Assembly: GCA_030248065.1 (NCBI GenBank)
Contig: JASAMV010000591.1
Coordinates: forward strand, 1 to 64,000
Length of the DNA stretch: 64,000 nucleotides
Source: Rhynchonema sp. JSB1_4
Taxonomy: Eukaryota > Nematoda > Chromadorea > Monhysterida > Xyalidae
Direction of reading: 5' to 3'
The translations under genes were made by a program, and so were the position numbers. Shown piece after piece: positions 27,420 through 40,079 of this stretch. Within the stretch, counting starts at the first letter, position 1. Every line of letters starts with the position of its first letter. The notes beneath the pieces are model-generated. The model was not told the origin of the DNA and did no database searches. It saw only the letters and a program-made list of their open reading frames with translations.

Positions 27420-30393
27420 AATTTCGATATAACATGGCCCGCGTTATAACGAACGACTATTGAAATTCTGCGACCATGTTTGAACCTAGTAATTAAAACG
27501 ATCCTCATTTAAACGTGGCAAAGCAACCGAAAAATTCATTTTATGTTTTGATCGATGACACCCTGATCTGAACGATTTTGGCAAGTTACTGCTGGTTAAT
27601 ACGCTGATGTTTCACACTGGTCCCGAAAAAGTAAACCATGAAATTTTTCACTTAGAGCACCTGGATGTTCCATGACCAGATAGGCCCGAATACCGAACAC
27701 ACGAATCATTTCAGTTCGTTTTTATGCAGCATCAAGTGCGCATCGTTCTGGGAAAAAATGATTCGTATGTTCCAGTTTCGTGTTTTTTTCAATTTTCAAT
27801 GCAACTTTCCGAAATCCGAACATGCGAAACATTTTCTCTCCGGAACCGCGTGCACTAATCCTACATGCTCTATACAATCTCAAATGTTTCGTGTGTTCGG
27901 GTTTCGCGTCTGCAAATCTGGGCGTGCCCTTGCGTGGTGAATTCCGGTCGGCGGAAGGCGCATTCCCTCCGAGCAGAATGATGACGTCACGTCAGTCACA
28001 CAACTGCGAGTCAGCTGTTATCATCAGAAAGTTTGTTGTACTCATGAACTTAGTTAATGATTATCTTATGACGAAGTCTGACTGTTTCCACAGTAACCAA
28101 CCAGTTTTTCCAGTGTCGATTGAATAGGTCATATATAAGAAGTATCACAGTACAGTACTTCATCACTGACCACAAATGCTATACCCACACATAATAAAAG
28201 CTTCATAGACCTGACATTATACACAGGATCTACCCACACAAACCCAGAGGACTCGATTGAAATTGATGTCTTCCAACGCAATACACCTGTTCACACAGTA
28301 ATCAAGCGTTATTCTGACGCGGCGATTGGACATGTCATAGAAAAGTAATGCAGTCAACCCTCTTTATAGTGACGTAAACGGGCGGACCAGGACACTTTTG
28401 TCACATAAAATCCAAACCCGCACAGAAAAACCCCCCCAAACCCAACCACCACGCCCAACACGCCCCGCCCCCCACCCACGACAAACTATATAAAGGAATT
28501 TTCACTACAAAGAATTTACAAGGTGTTCACACTGGGCATGTTTTGCACGTGACGAGACATTTCGTTGAAATGCGGAACCGAGCGTTTTGTGGATCATGAA
28601 TGTGCTTTGAACCACATCCGACGTAAAATTGCAGAAACAGCGGCACAATACCAGAAAATATACAAAAATTCCTGGAAAGCTTGAATTCCATTTTCCCTCA
28701 TTTGTGCCCACTGCTAGACCATTTTTGACGCTTGACCTTGATGGCTCAGATCTTTATCACTATAAGGAGAGCGGTTTCAGTGCCTAAGGTACCGTTCAGA
28801 AGGCAAAGTGTCTCACTATTATGCAATAATGGGTGGAATTTTCGAAACGGTGTAAATGTCAGTTGGGCGTAAAGGTCTGCGTAAGCTCGATCGAGAGCTC
28901 GGTCGGTATAGCTCGGTGTAAACATGAAACATTGCCTGCTGTCCCCTTTCATTCTTATATGCAGACTTATCATAGCATCGGTGCGATCAATGAGCTCGAC
29001 CTGAATTCCCATAGCCCTGAATGATCTATTCGTAATGTTTCTGCTTCTGGACAATATGCTTCTTTAACCACTCTTTTGAATACTAACCCTAAAGCCTTCG
29101 GTCTCAATTCGAAACGTTATTGCATGCCGTTGATTCTTCGGATGAAGGATTTTGAAACTTGTGGGCTCATTGAGAATGCAGATTTCGGTTCTTGCTGCAT
29201 GTTAATTTTTTGAGAAATTGATCGTGACAGGAACGATATTAATTTTCAGAGTGCACATGTTTATAAAACATGTGTCATAACCATGAGATTAGTGCACTGG
29301 TTTGCATGTCCGCACAAAATCGTCGAAATTGCGCACGTTTTCCAACTTGGTGATCGGATCGGTCCTGCCTTGGTCACGTGACTTTTTTGAATTGACGATA
29401 TTTGCTTGAGCCACCAATTACGACCAGCTTGGAGGTTGTTCGAGGACCAAAAATGAACAACTTTTACGCTGGTCAAAATTTGTGGCCACAGTAAATCTCG
29501 TAATGTCCTTCAGTGCAAAAATAATCACCCGACAAGGTAAGTCCGATGCGATCACCAAGTTTGTTGTCGCTCTAACTGTCAAAACGAATAACTTATTGCG
29601 CATCATATGTTATGACAAGCGTTTGTTTTACCCGGAAGTGTATGTACATACATAATCAGTGAGCACTCATGTGGTAACTGGTGACTAAGCAGCTCCGTTA
29701 ATCTTTCATTATTGCCTGCGTGTTTTAATCACTCCCCCTCATGCCAAGTGGAGGTCCAGGCGTGCTGTAGACTTTAGATTGGCTGTGGGCCTCAAGAGGT
29801 TGGTCTCAGACTTGGCGTTTGAAACACTCTTCATTGCGTCTCTGGGCCTTTTCGGAAACCAGACATTCAACCTGCGTTGGCATACAGTAGGTTGACCGAC
29901 CGTGTTTGCTGTACTAGAAACCCCCTTTCAATAGAAGCCCCCGAAAGAGCATGGCAAAAAATAAAAGTCTATGACTCCTATTAGAAGGAATACGGCATTA
30001 TATGGATCTCACAATGCACAGGACATTTCCCGGAAAGGGGTAGCTACATTAGTGTCACGTGGGTGTACGATTAATCTGCGAACAGAACTTAACAGGCAGC
30101 AGATGTCGAGGAAATTGAGCACATGATCAACTTGACGTTCGCACGTGAACTACATACAAGCGCTACATCGATGACTCCGTTGTTGTTTTTCGTTCTGAAG
30201 AGAACATTGAACCATACATTTAACAGGCAGCATTTTGTGACTTTCCCACGTCCAAGCACGCACCAGGTCACACGCGTGCGATAGTTAAGCAAAAAGTTGT
30301 TTTAAGCACGTGCACGCAAATTAATCGTGTACCCGCGTGCGCACTAGTGCAGCTACCCCTTATGGAAATGTACCGTAGGTCTATGCCGCGGGT
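27420..30393. other. No recognised gene
   Basis: Contains the half hairpin at 28.83 kb and a C-rich stretch at 28425-28485. Frames are short and unsupported. Confidence 0.45.
28829..28932 (+). repeat. Half copy of the 15973-16205 hairpin element
   Basis: GGGTGGAATTTTCGAAACGG, then CAGTTGGGCGTAAAGGTC and AGCTCGGTGTAAACATGAAA match the left arm and loop edge of the 16 kb element. The right arm is missing. Confidence 0.65.
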
Positions 30394-30401
30394 GTCGCGG
30401 T

Positions 30402-30903
30402 CAGGGTTGGGCAAAAAACGTTTTTTTTAAAAAAAATCGTTTTTTTTTTAAAAAACGTTTTTTTTTAAAACGCCCAGATGACCAAAATATGCCCCCCAAA
30501 AAATTGGAAAACGTTCATGTTGGGAAGAAAACGTGGTTAAATGAAGTAATTCTATGTGTTCTGAGGCAAAATAAACGGGTTTCAACCCTTTTCTAGCGAG
30601 TTGTTAAGATCCCATATCAGACCCGCATCATGGGACCAACTTTGGCCGGGGTCATCACTGAAAGTCAAACTCCGTATATCGACGTATCTCGACAAAGTAA
30701 AAATTGGTCGAAAATTTTTTGAAAAAATGGGACAAAAAATTGATTTTCCTTGATAATGAGGGTACTTTCCCTGAAAAATCAGGGAAAATCAAGGAAATTC
30801 AGGATTTAAAAAAAAACGAAAAACGACCCAGGCGTTTTTTTTTTGAAAAGAAACGTCGTTTTTTTTTAAGAAAAAACGCCGTCGTTTTTTTTGCCCAACC
30901 CTG
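30402..30903 (-). mobile_element. hAT-like MITE, CAGGGTTGGGC family copy 2, perfect 8-bp duplication
   Basis: 502 bases from CAGGGTTGGGCAAAAAACG to TTTTGCCCAACCCTG, flanked by GTCGCGGT on both sides (30394-30401 and 30904-30911). The interior is the reverse complement of 9467-9979 with few differences, so the two copies are recent. Confidence 0.92.
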
Positions 30904-31257
30904 GTCGCGGTAGGCGATAGAGCACCTGGTGCCCGTCATCATGTGATGAAAACTCGGATACATCGCAGTGCACTTCGCTCATTGGAGGGCCCGCAGCCTA
31001 GACACAGTTCTGTTACAATGTAGCATTGGAAAAATTTCCGAATTCCCCTCACTCAAAAGTTTGGGCAAGTCCACGACTGACCGCAACATCGACGTTGGTT
31101 TTCACTATTGGATCTCCAGTGTGTCATTTTAATTTTCTGCCTCCTGTAATTATGAATGCGTAATGCAGTATAACTGTGAAGCAGAAGCTCACCTGATACC
31201 AAAATCCATTTGTTTTGCTTTCAGAGTGCCAGTCAGCACTAATACTCATTCAAAAAC

Positions 31258-31518
31258 ATGCCGGCACGAGTGATCCTGGTGATTCTGGTGTTTGTCGTTT
31301 GCCATGGCGAATGTTCGAAGCGACTACCAATGTTCAATCGATGGATCCAACATGCGCTGACCGACGGTGACCTGTTTGTGACGAACGATGTCGAGCTGTA
31401 CAGAGATTTCGCGCAGACCATTCTGAAGAATTGTGATCTGCTGATCAATTTGCTGGAAAGAACTAACATCTTCAGACTGATCTGTGAGAGAAAGATCGGC
31501 CGCATGCGATACGGCTGA
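31258..31518 (+). CDS. Small secreted protein, possible amidated (RMRYG) peptide precursor
   Basis: An 86-residue frame with ATG in the context aaaaacATG. A good 3' splice site (tttgctttcag) lies about 30 bases upstream, so the 5' UTR is probably spliced. Residues 1-19 (MPARVILVILVFVVCHGEC) look like a signal peptide. The mature part is about 66 residues with two cysteines. It ends in CERKIGRMRYG and then TGA: a dibasic RK, a short peptide, and a final glycine of the kind used as amide donor. Known nematode FMRFamide-like peptides often end in RxRF-G or RxRY-G, so an IGRMRY-amide is conceivable. That is inference. The mature region does not show the usual spacing of neuropeptide Y/F. It could equally be an uncharacterised secreted effector-sized protein. 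Confidence 0.5.
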   Translation: MPARVILVILVFVVCHGECSKRLPMFNRWIQHALTDGDLFVTNDVELYRDFAQTILKNCDLLINLLERTNIFRLICERKIGRMRYG

Positions 31519-32532
31519 TAATTTGATGTGAAATTGCGCCATCTGCAGATGTGTCCCCAGGTAACAAATTAGACGCAAGTGTTGTACACGTATCATCCTA
31601 TTATATTTACCCAGTTTCGTGTCTGCGTCCTGGCGACAACAATGTGCACATACCTATATGCATATATACAGTAGGTAATACAGGGCTTGCCATTGTGTAG
31701 CCGTTTCTGACAGACTGACTTACAGTTGTGAACGTATGTAGGTAATAGAGCACATGTGTGGGGAAGTTAGGAAACCGATTTTTTTATTATGTCGATCGAT
31801 TGGATCTTAGGAACATCGGGGTATGCCATTATTGCACACAGTTACTCTGAATAAAAAAAGAAGTTGCTTCGTTATTAATCGCACAGCTAATAATGATCTT
31901 CTGGCGGCTGTGTCCCGAAGGGTAATAATCGTAACGACTCGATAACGATAATTTCCATCAGATATTGTTCTCTTTTATTATTTGAAAGGTAGATTTATTT
32001 CAATGTATTTCAATGAAAAAACAAAAATACAGTATTATTCTTTCCTTGCACAGGTTTTATTTCTCCCACGATTAAAACAACTTTTAACCAGTCACAAATC
32101 ACACATAACGTATATTCTCATTCTTAAATAATTTAAACATTATGGTATCTGAACATGCGTGTAAGTGAGTGTTTCAGTAGCAGTACACAATCAGACAGTT
32201 GGGAAGCGATCTTATCTGGAGTTTATCGGTAGATACACATACACTTTAAAACATATAATTGGGTAGTTCAGCAATAAATAATAAACATTTGGTGCAGAAT
32301 CGAACGAAGCTTTCTTGATCAGCCGTTTTAACAACAGGCGGATTCAGATGGACCGAACCCAATCGTTACTGGCTTAAAATAGTATGAAAGCCAATGCCCA
32401 CAATCACAAGTGCAATTTGCCAAAAGCACAATATTACGGAACTGTGTGATAACCTATCAAGTTTCGGATGAAGCCCAAAAACTGCAACTTGCATACTGTG
32501 ATGTGCATGATTGTTTGTGATCAAAGCCAAGC
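31519..32532. other. Convergent intergenic gap between the secreted-protein gene and the MAGUK 3' end
   Basis: AT-rich, no coding signal. Likely holds the 3' UTRs of both genes; the minus strand has AATAAA-like signals near 31975. Confidence 0.4.
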
Positions 32533-35500
32533 CTAAGCCTTGGTCGATGCCTGATTCACCCAAGTGGCAGGCACCCACTGCGGCTGTGTGTCCAGTTGAT
32601 GGATTATGAATCGGAGTTCCTTAAACGACCGATCTCCATCAATATTGACAATGATCCGATCAAAATAGTGTCCGTACTCGGATTCTTGCAGTTTGGCCTC
32701 GGTGATGATGTCACGCAGTTGTTCGTCCTGCAACGTCAGCTACTCTATGAGAAAACTGTGCGGTTTGTAAACAACACAACAGAGTGTACTTTTTTGAAAG
32801 TTTCACCGGCCAGAGGTGTCCGCACCGACAAGGCCTGGCACCGACTGTGTAAACAGACCGAAACGGACAAAATTCACAGCCGTTACCTCATTGTTGGTCC
32901 ACATGCCAGGCTTTCAGGCAAATTATGTGTTGGTATAGTAAATTTCTAAATTCGCTGCCGCACACTAAAATACGCCCCGTAGTTAATGTCCACGTATAAA
33001 CCCGAAAGTTAACCAGTTCTGAAACATTGCGCACAGCTGCACGGCTGGCTGGCAAGCTGCACGTGTTTCAACGGTTGATTTTCGGGTTTATATCTGGACA
33101 TTAACTACGGGGCGTATTTTAGTGTGCGGCAGCGAATTTGGACATTTACTATACAATGTGTGACACTTACGAAAGGGTGGAGTGGAGAGTTGGGCGGAGA
33201 GCTGAGTGGAAGGTTGGGTGGAAAGTTCACTGAAAAGTTCGGTGGAAAGTTCAGTGGAATGGCTGGTAACGTTGAAACATTGCACACGTTGTAGAGTGAC
33301 GTGTGTTTTTGTGAGGGGCAGTACTCGCGTGAACAATAATCAGGGTTGTTTTAAAAAAAATTTTATTATCGAACTTTTTTTTAACTTTCTTGAATTTTAA
33401 AAAAAAATTTTAAGATTAACTTTTTTTTTATTCCGGACCACAAAAATTTCGGTTCTCAATGTGAAAAATTGTCGAAATTTTTTGTAAGTATATTTGATTG
33501 TGCTAGAGAGTATAGGAATAGTTGACACCGACCACTTGTGTTCACAAATGGGCAGTAGCGAGGTGATATTTTTACGATGAGCCAGACAACGTGACAATTC
33601 GCGTTGGGGGTAGTCTGTCCACCATATGTACCACCTACATACATAGATTGTAGTATGAAAAGCGAAGGCGTGTCACGGTAAAGGTAAATAATAGGAGCAT
33701 TTTTTTAGCAAAGTTACATGAAAACAGCTACATAACTCCCGCGGCTTTGAAACGATAATTTTAGATTTCAAGCAGATTTGACTTGCTGGAAGAACTGAGT
33801 GCGCACATAATGACGGCTGCTTAGGTAGTTTAGCAGAGCCACGGATTGCCTAACGTTGTAATGACATTGTACCGATGCGAAATACACGCGCGCCTGTGTT
33901 GTGCAAACCCAGTTTGGTTGGGAGGTGTGGCGTTTCCAATGTTTTTGCGTAGCGAAATGGAACGCTAGCCTTCCACCCAACTTTCCACTGAACATTCCAC
34001 TTCAAGCTTTTCCACTGTAAATTCCACACAACTTTCCACTGAACTTTCCACTCAACTCTCCACTCCACCGTTATGAATATCAGCCGATGTCTCCGAAGAT
34101 GAACAACCTGCAAACCTTGACGTTATGTTGCCCTTCGCGTTGTTTCTGCACCCTGAGTTGTTGCAATGAAGGCGGTGAAATGAACACAACGTACGGCATT
34201 AATGTGGTGGCTCGAAGCGATTTCAGAGCCTGAAACGTTGCAATCTCATTTTGTCTTATTTAATGACGCAAGTCTTGGCGTTTCCACATGCAAAAAAACA
34301 AAAAAGCTGTCTTCCGGTCAGAACACCCTAAATCTGAATAGAATTACCTAGCAAGTGTTGTAATATTTCAAAACCGGCTCAACTAGATTGTACAGATAGA
34401 TGGCCACGGTGTTTCAGTTCCGAATGTCTTCGTTATATAAGTCGATCATCGTTCAAAAGCGGTTAAAGCCTCGTGGTTTCACACTTGAGAATGTTGCGTT
34501 TCGCAAATAATTGATCACAATTAACAAACGTTTCCAAGAAGACAACAATGGAACTGGCCTGAGGCTTGAGGGTGAGCACACAGGTGCGTCCCTTCGCCAC
34601 AACCCTTTGTATGGCTTCATAGCTGGTTCCATAGTAATGTTTCTCGAATTCACCCCATTCAACGAATTTGGCCAATTTCGTGTCGTCCAGGAATCGTTGT
34701 TTGGTGACGAAATGGTAGTGAACACCGTCCTGCTCGCCGGCACGACGCTGACGTGTGGTGTCTGAACAAGAGGTCATTTATAGCCTGAAATTTTAGCTTG
34801 TAAGTTCCGACATTACCTCCGCCTCAGCAACAGGGCTCAGTCTACATACATACATATGTTTTTCCGTTCGATGATCTTTTCGCACTGACTCTCCGACAAG
34901 TACGTGTAGTTTTAAAACCACACATCAAAGTGTACATATGTTTGTAATTTCGCTATATACGCAATATTTTGTGAAAATCTCCGAACAACACCTACGAGGC
35001 ACGACTGTTGCGTATTTTTCCGGATCCGACTCGATCAGCCGGTGTCTGAGCTCCATGCAGCCAACATGCGGTGGACCGACCAACACAACTGGACGCTTAC
35101 GACGACTGCGGGACAGGTATTGCGACACCTCTTCATATGTGAGGATATCTGGAGCATTAGTTTTTTTTAAGGTTGACAAAGCGCAAACCATTAAAGGGCT
35201 CGGGACACAACCGAAGGAAGGGCAGCAGAGCGCAGTGTTATACATCGTTCGAAAGCACTGTTACAGCATATGTCACGCACAAATGTTAAGCTCCTTAGAG
35301 ATTTGCTATCTCTTGGTAGAACGACTTCTCGTTCCAGAGAAAAGTGAATTTTTTCACAACTTGAAACGACCGGTGCAGAAACCCCAAATAAGTTGAAAGT
35401 CAAGTAACACGAGGATAGGATTACAACAGCTTCTGGATAACTTATCATGGGAACTTCAGTCGCTCAAAGCATTGCTTCACTCGGTGAGGGTGCGAAATGT

Positions 35501-38500
35501 TCCAAAAATCGGCCACGTTGTTCGAAAACACAAGTTTGTCTCTAAATTTTGAGGCTGCGCTTTGTGTTGCAGAAATGAAAATGCAATAGAAAAATAGAGC
35601 ATTTTCGAAAGTACCAGAAAATAAGGTTTTTAAATTTGGAAACACTCAGATAGCGGCGTGACAGGCCGAAAAAGACCTAAAAATTGCCACTAAACTGCAT
35701 AGTTGCATTCATTGACGGAAATGTGATGTAAATAAGCCACGTATTGTATTGCATTGGAAACGAGAAAGTCAGATAAACGCACAGTCCAACAATCTAGGTA
35801 AGTTTCAAGACTTCAAACCCCATGGTCCGGCTGCTGCAGCCACGCCAGCCTGGATAAGATATTTGGCTATAAGTCGTTACTGTTAAAGATTATTGCACAT
35901 TTGATAACATCAAACGATGTAGCTTTAACGCAGCTATCGAACGATATATAACATGCCCATACTACCTCTTACTATGGACAAGAAACGGTCAAAATTCCGA
36001 AATCGCACACGGTGACGTGACGGTTCATTCCAGAATCGTCAAAAAAGCAATTTTTTAACCACTGCCCTTAAGCGTAAGAATTTATTGGGGCTTGTTATAT
36101 ATCATTCGAAAGCTACTCCTGAGATACATTGTTTGGTGCTGTCACATTTACAATAGCTCTTAACAATAAGCATTTATAGCTGAATATCATATTCAGGTTA
36201 GTATGGCTGCCCCGAGAGATCTGTAGACCTTGGGGTCTTCGGACCTTGATAGGTTGTTAAACCAGACGTTTCTCTCACTTTTTTGTTTCGAATCCGATAC
36301 AATCTGTGGCCTTTATGTGTCACAATTCTGGCGATGAATGTAACCACCTAATTTGGCGGCAATTTAATGGATTTTTAGGCCTGTCACGGAGCCAGCCACG
36401 AGTTAAAAAATTGAAAAACCTTATTTTCTGGTACTTTCGACGATGCTGTATTTCCCCATTGTATTCTTATTTCCGCAGCGTAAAGCGTGGCCTCAAAATT
36501 TAGGGACAAACTTGTGCTCTCGAAAAATATGGCCGATTTTTGGAACGTTTCGCACCCTCACCGTGTGAAGCAATGCTTTGAGCGATTGAAGTTGTGATCG
36601 TAAGTTATTCAGAAGCTGTTGTAATCTTATCCACGTGTTACTTGACCTTCAACTCATTTGGAATTTCTGCACCGGTCGTTCCAATTTGTGCAAAAATTCA
36701 CTTTTTTCTGGAACGAAAAGTCGCTCTACCAAGAGATAGCAAATCTCCAAGGAGCTTAAAATTTGTGCGTGACATAGGCCGTCGGAATGCTTTCCAACGG
36801 TATGTAACAATATGTCCTGCTACCCTTCCTTCGGTTATGTCCCGAGCCCTTTAAAGAACTTAAAAAATTACCATTAGCAGGAACGTTCGCATCATCCGTC
36901 ATGACGTCGCCGTTCAGCTGTGAAACATCAGTCTGCTTGCCATTTGGTGCACTGCCTATGTGCGTCAATTTAGTACTTCGTTGGTTCTTCGGTGGTTTCC
37001 TAGAGCGACGGGCGCATAGCAGACTGAAAAATAACCAATGAACAGATTTATCTGATGGCCAAGTTGTTTTCGGATAATTTAATTGTGTCTTCGTTTAGTC
37101 CAACAATAGTGTTGTTTTCCAACCTCGATCCACCCCCGTCAGTGCTCTGTTCATCCGTGCTCGGGCGATGTCTCAACGTCGAGTGTTCGGCAAGCAACTC
37201 GCGGGTGTAGATTTCACGTCTGAATCAAATATTATTCTGTTCTTTTGGTATAATGGGGTTAATTTTCTTTGGTTGTTCCTCCAACTCACTGCGTTTGAAA
37301 GGCAGCACTTGGCACCAGGCCAGCCAGTGACGTCATCGGGTCATCGCCCTCGCGATATGCTTGCCACCAGTTCTCATCCTTCATTGATATGATGTGCAGG
37401 ATGTCGCCTTTTTGAAATTTCAACGCCAATTCTTTGCACGGCACGTAGATGTCGTCCTGAAATGCGAGATTTCCTGACAATAATTACAGCATGAAAAGCT
37501 TTTCTTACCCAACATGTAGCCATTTTTCACACTGAATTGGGTAATTTTAAAAAGTACACGCAAAGTGTAAACGTCAACTCACATCCGGTTCGTAGTCAAA
37601 CAGCGCCCGCATATGACGCACTGGTTGATTCAGATCGTCCTCCCCGCCCACGTCCACTGGTTGTTCACGATTTGGCAACAGAACAAATGTAATTTGGCCG
37701 GACATATTGCGCTGAAATGGCCCACTTCGCGGACTAGATTTACACTTTGAAATCTTTGTAGATCCCAGAACTTTTGACTCTAGCGTATAAAAACGGATGG
37801 AGGAGTAAAATTGTAACAAATCAGTGATCTCACCAGCAGGTCGCACACTTGATTCACACTTTTGCCCCTGAGGTCGTGACCCTGTACTTCAAGCAGCTCG
37901 TCGCCTTCGGAGATCAGGCCAGATTTGTACGCGACTCCGCCCCTGACAATGCGACCAATCACGATCCGTCCCTCGCCATCCACTGAACGCACGGTTGCAC
38001 CCTGAAAACGGTTCGTGGTTGAACGTATGATGCAGTTGAAATTGTGAACTGAAAAACAATGAGCAATATTCGCCGTCTCAGAAAGTTGGAACTCACCAAA
38101 TAACTGTCGTCAGGTTTATAAAGTCGAACAATTCTCAAGTTTCCCTGATATTCAGGCGGTCCACCTGTGAGCGGTGTTTCTTTCAGGCCATAGAACGGTT
38201 CGGCTGAGTTGGCGGTAGAAGTTGACGGCGACTCACTGTGCATTACGTCAACTGCAACGTCAAAGTATTAAGTGCACAGGGGCAGTAGCAGTTGTTTAAG
38301 ACATTTTTCACATTGCACGAGCAATCTTAGGAAAATTTATACGCAGACAGCCTAAATACAGTAGGTGCAAAGCGTGTGCTGAGGTAATCACACTCTCGGT
38401 GTAAATGTTCAAAAACGACACAATTTTGCCACAGTCCACCAACCAAGTTTATCATGCGTGTCCATCACGTTCTGCACGTGGGACTTTTCCAGAATTTTCT

Positions 38501-39561
38501 GCAACTCGGCGGCACTGTCGGAAATTGCCTCATTTAATTGTGACATGACGGTTCTGGTCGCAGCCCGCGCGGTTGCCTGATCGGGAACGATCGGCGCCGT
38601 GCTCGACCACTTCTGATGCACCTGAACGCAGACAGGAAGCTCGACATGTCATTGCCTGGAGTGAGAATTAAAAAAGAATAAAATTTACCCTTGCGCTGAT
38701 ATCGACAGCGGTTTGCACCTGACGCCTCGAAAACAGATTCTGAATGACTTCGGATTCGTGTTTCATGTCCGGATATTTGCCGAGCGAATCCGTGACGCGT
38801 TGAGCTGCCGATAGAACATCGTCAAGTCCAGTGTCTGAAAAGAGCGATGGATAGGCTGTGGAGAGCCTGAGCCAGACAAATTAGGCTGTGATCCTGAGCC
38901 ACAGCTCAGACACAAAGCCCGACGAAAATTAGTCACCACATGTCCTAATTGCAAATGACGATCACTTGATTAGGTGTGACTTTGCACCCAAAAACCTTCC
39001 CGAAAGCATGACAATTAGGCAAAGCACAAGCGCGTAACATTTTAAGCCTACGCCCTGGCCGAGCATGAATGAACCTAAACTCATCAAAGCCTAAATCTAA
39101 CCCAAATGTCCAACCTGTTGAATCAGCGGACATGGTCGTAGTTGCAGTCGTGTGGGCGTAGCCATGATTCTCAAAGGTTCGGTATTGCTCTGCTGATGTC
39201 GGCTGTTTGTTCTCAGATCCGGGCACTTTCTCCAATTCTTTCAGTCGTTTCGAAGTGCGAATTGAAGTTCTGAAAGCTTTTAGTTCATTTTTGCCTCTGG
39301 GGACTCTTTCGGCGGCAATCCTGCTCCGCTCTTTCCTCCTCATTCTGATCATGTCAACAAAACAACTATGAAACATCAGCTGCGCCGAAATGTACCTCAA
39401 GAACTCTTTCTCTTTGTCCAACTGAGCTTTCTGTTCCGCCCGTTTTCTCAGCTCAGCTTCATAGTCGCGCAGTTTGTCGGTATTAACCATAGCGTCGTGG
39501 TTGTCATTGACCCGTGCCACTTGGCCTTGACTGTCAGGCAACGGTGGTGGCGGTGGTGGTC
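32533..39561 (-). CDS. PALS1/MPP5/Stardust-type MAGUK scaffold (L27-L27-PDZ-SH3-guanylate kinase)
   Basis: Polarity scaffold of the Crumbs complex family. Minus-strand exons, all phase-consistent: 39396-39561, 39115-39344, 38689-38834, 38444-38621, 38097-38251, 37834-38001, 37583-37711, 37290-37456, 36872-37023, 34996-35148, about 34555-34761, and 32533-32727 with the stop. The first exons hold a proline run, a charged helix ([20 protein letters not shown]) and [13 protein letters not shown], matching the N-terminal motifs of PALS1. Two L27 repeats follow (38.8 and 38.6 kb). The PDZ domain is split over 38251-37834 (GATVRSVDG, then [15 protein letters not shown]). SH3 has [18 protein letters not shown] and [12 protein letters not shown] basic hook ([15 protein letters not shown]) follows. 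The kinase-like domain has [53 protein letters not shown] and the C-terminal [10 protein letters not shown] typical of PALS1. The middle of this domain (LK..IIF region) lies between 34.5 and 32.8 kb and I could not resolve it among insertions. Confidence 0.9.
32936..33151. mobile_element. Fold-back MITE, 216 bp, TA duplication
   Basis: Arms of about 85 bases (TAGTAAAT...GCTGCCGCACACTAAAATACG and complement) are flanked by TA at 32934-32935 and 33152-33153. The loop contains CTGAAACATTGCGC. It lies in the 3' part of the MAGUK gene. Confidence 0.7.
33168..34073. mobile_element. Fold-back element with GTGGAAAGTT-type arms, interrupted
   Basis: Left arm 33168-33262 is built of short GTGGAAAGTTCAGTGGAA-like units. 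The loop starts CGTTGAAACATTGCACACG. The right arm, 33965-34073, is built of the complementary TTTCCACTGAAC units. The core between (for example CAGTTTGGTTGGGAGG) matches the complete copy at 56274-57709. A CAGGGTTGTTTT end at 33341 marks a later insertion up to about 33850. Boundaries are approximate. Confidence 0.65.
35195..36850. mobile_element. Fold-back element, 1.66 kb, TTAA target duplication
   Basis: Ends AGGGCTCGGGACA and TGTCCCGAGCCCT are flanked by TTAA (35191-35194 and 36851-36854). Arms of about 480 bases are diverged inverted copies around a unique centre of about 670 bases. It fills most of the MAGUK intron between the SH3-hook exon (36872) and the first kinase-domain exon (35148). 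Confidence 0.82.
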
Positions 39562-40079
39562 CTGCAACGAAGTATGGGTTACGGTAGACATCGTGGACTG
39601 TGATACAGTATCTGGCAAGAAATGAACCCGTTTAAAGTACCCATTTAAATACATAATTTTATATTAAAAGGGCCTATCTTGAACATTTAGATACGTGTAG
39701 CTCCAAGGTTCAATGGTCCGTGGTGGCATTATCAAGTCCAAGGGAAACGACAACGACAACAATAGCATTATGTGGCAAAGCAAAGGCAAGGCTACCGACC
39801 GGTTCGGGTCAGCTGTTTGCCGTGGTCCGACCGTAGTCATTGTTGTTGCCCTCAAAGTCGATGCGGCCGTAATAACAAAAACAAAAACTGACTGAAAAAC
39901 TGGCCGCAAGCACTAAAGCCCGATTGAGTCAAGCCTGCATGAAGCAGGTTTGAACAACCACGTTCGATCGCTCAGGCTAGATAGAACACACCTATGTACA
40001 TACTGTGCGTTTTCATTCGTGTACTCACACCGAAATTAAAAAATTAAATGGATTAAGGTTGTAATAAAAACTTTCCGAC

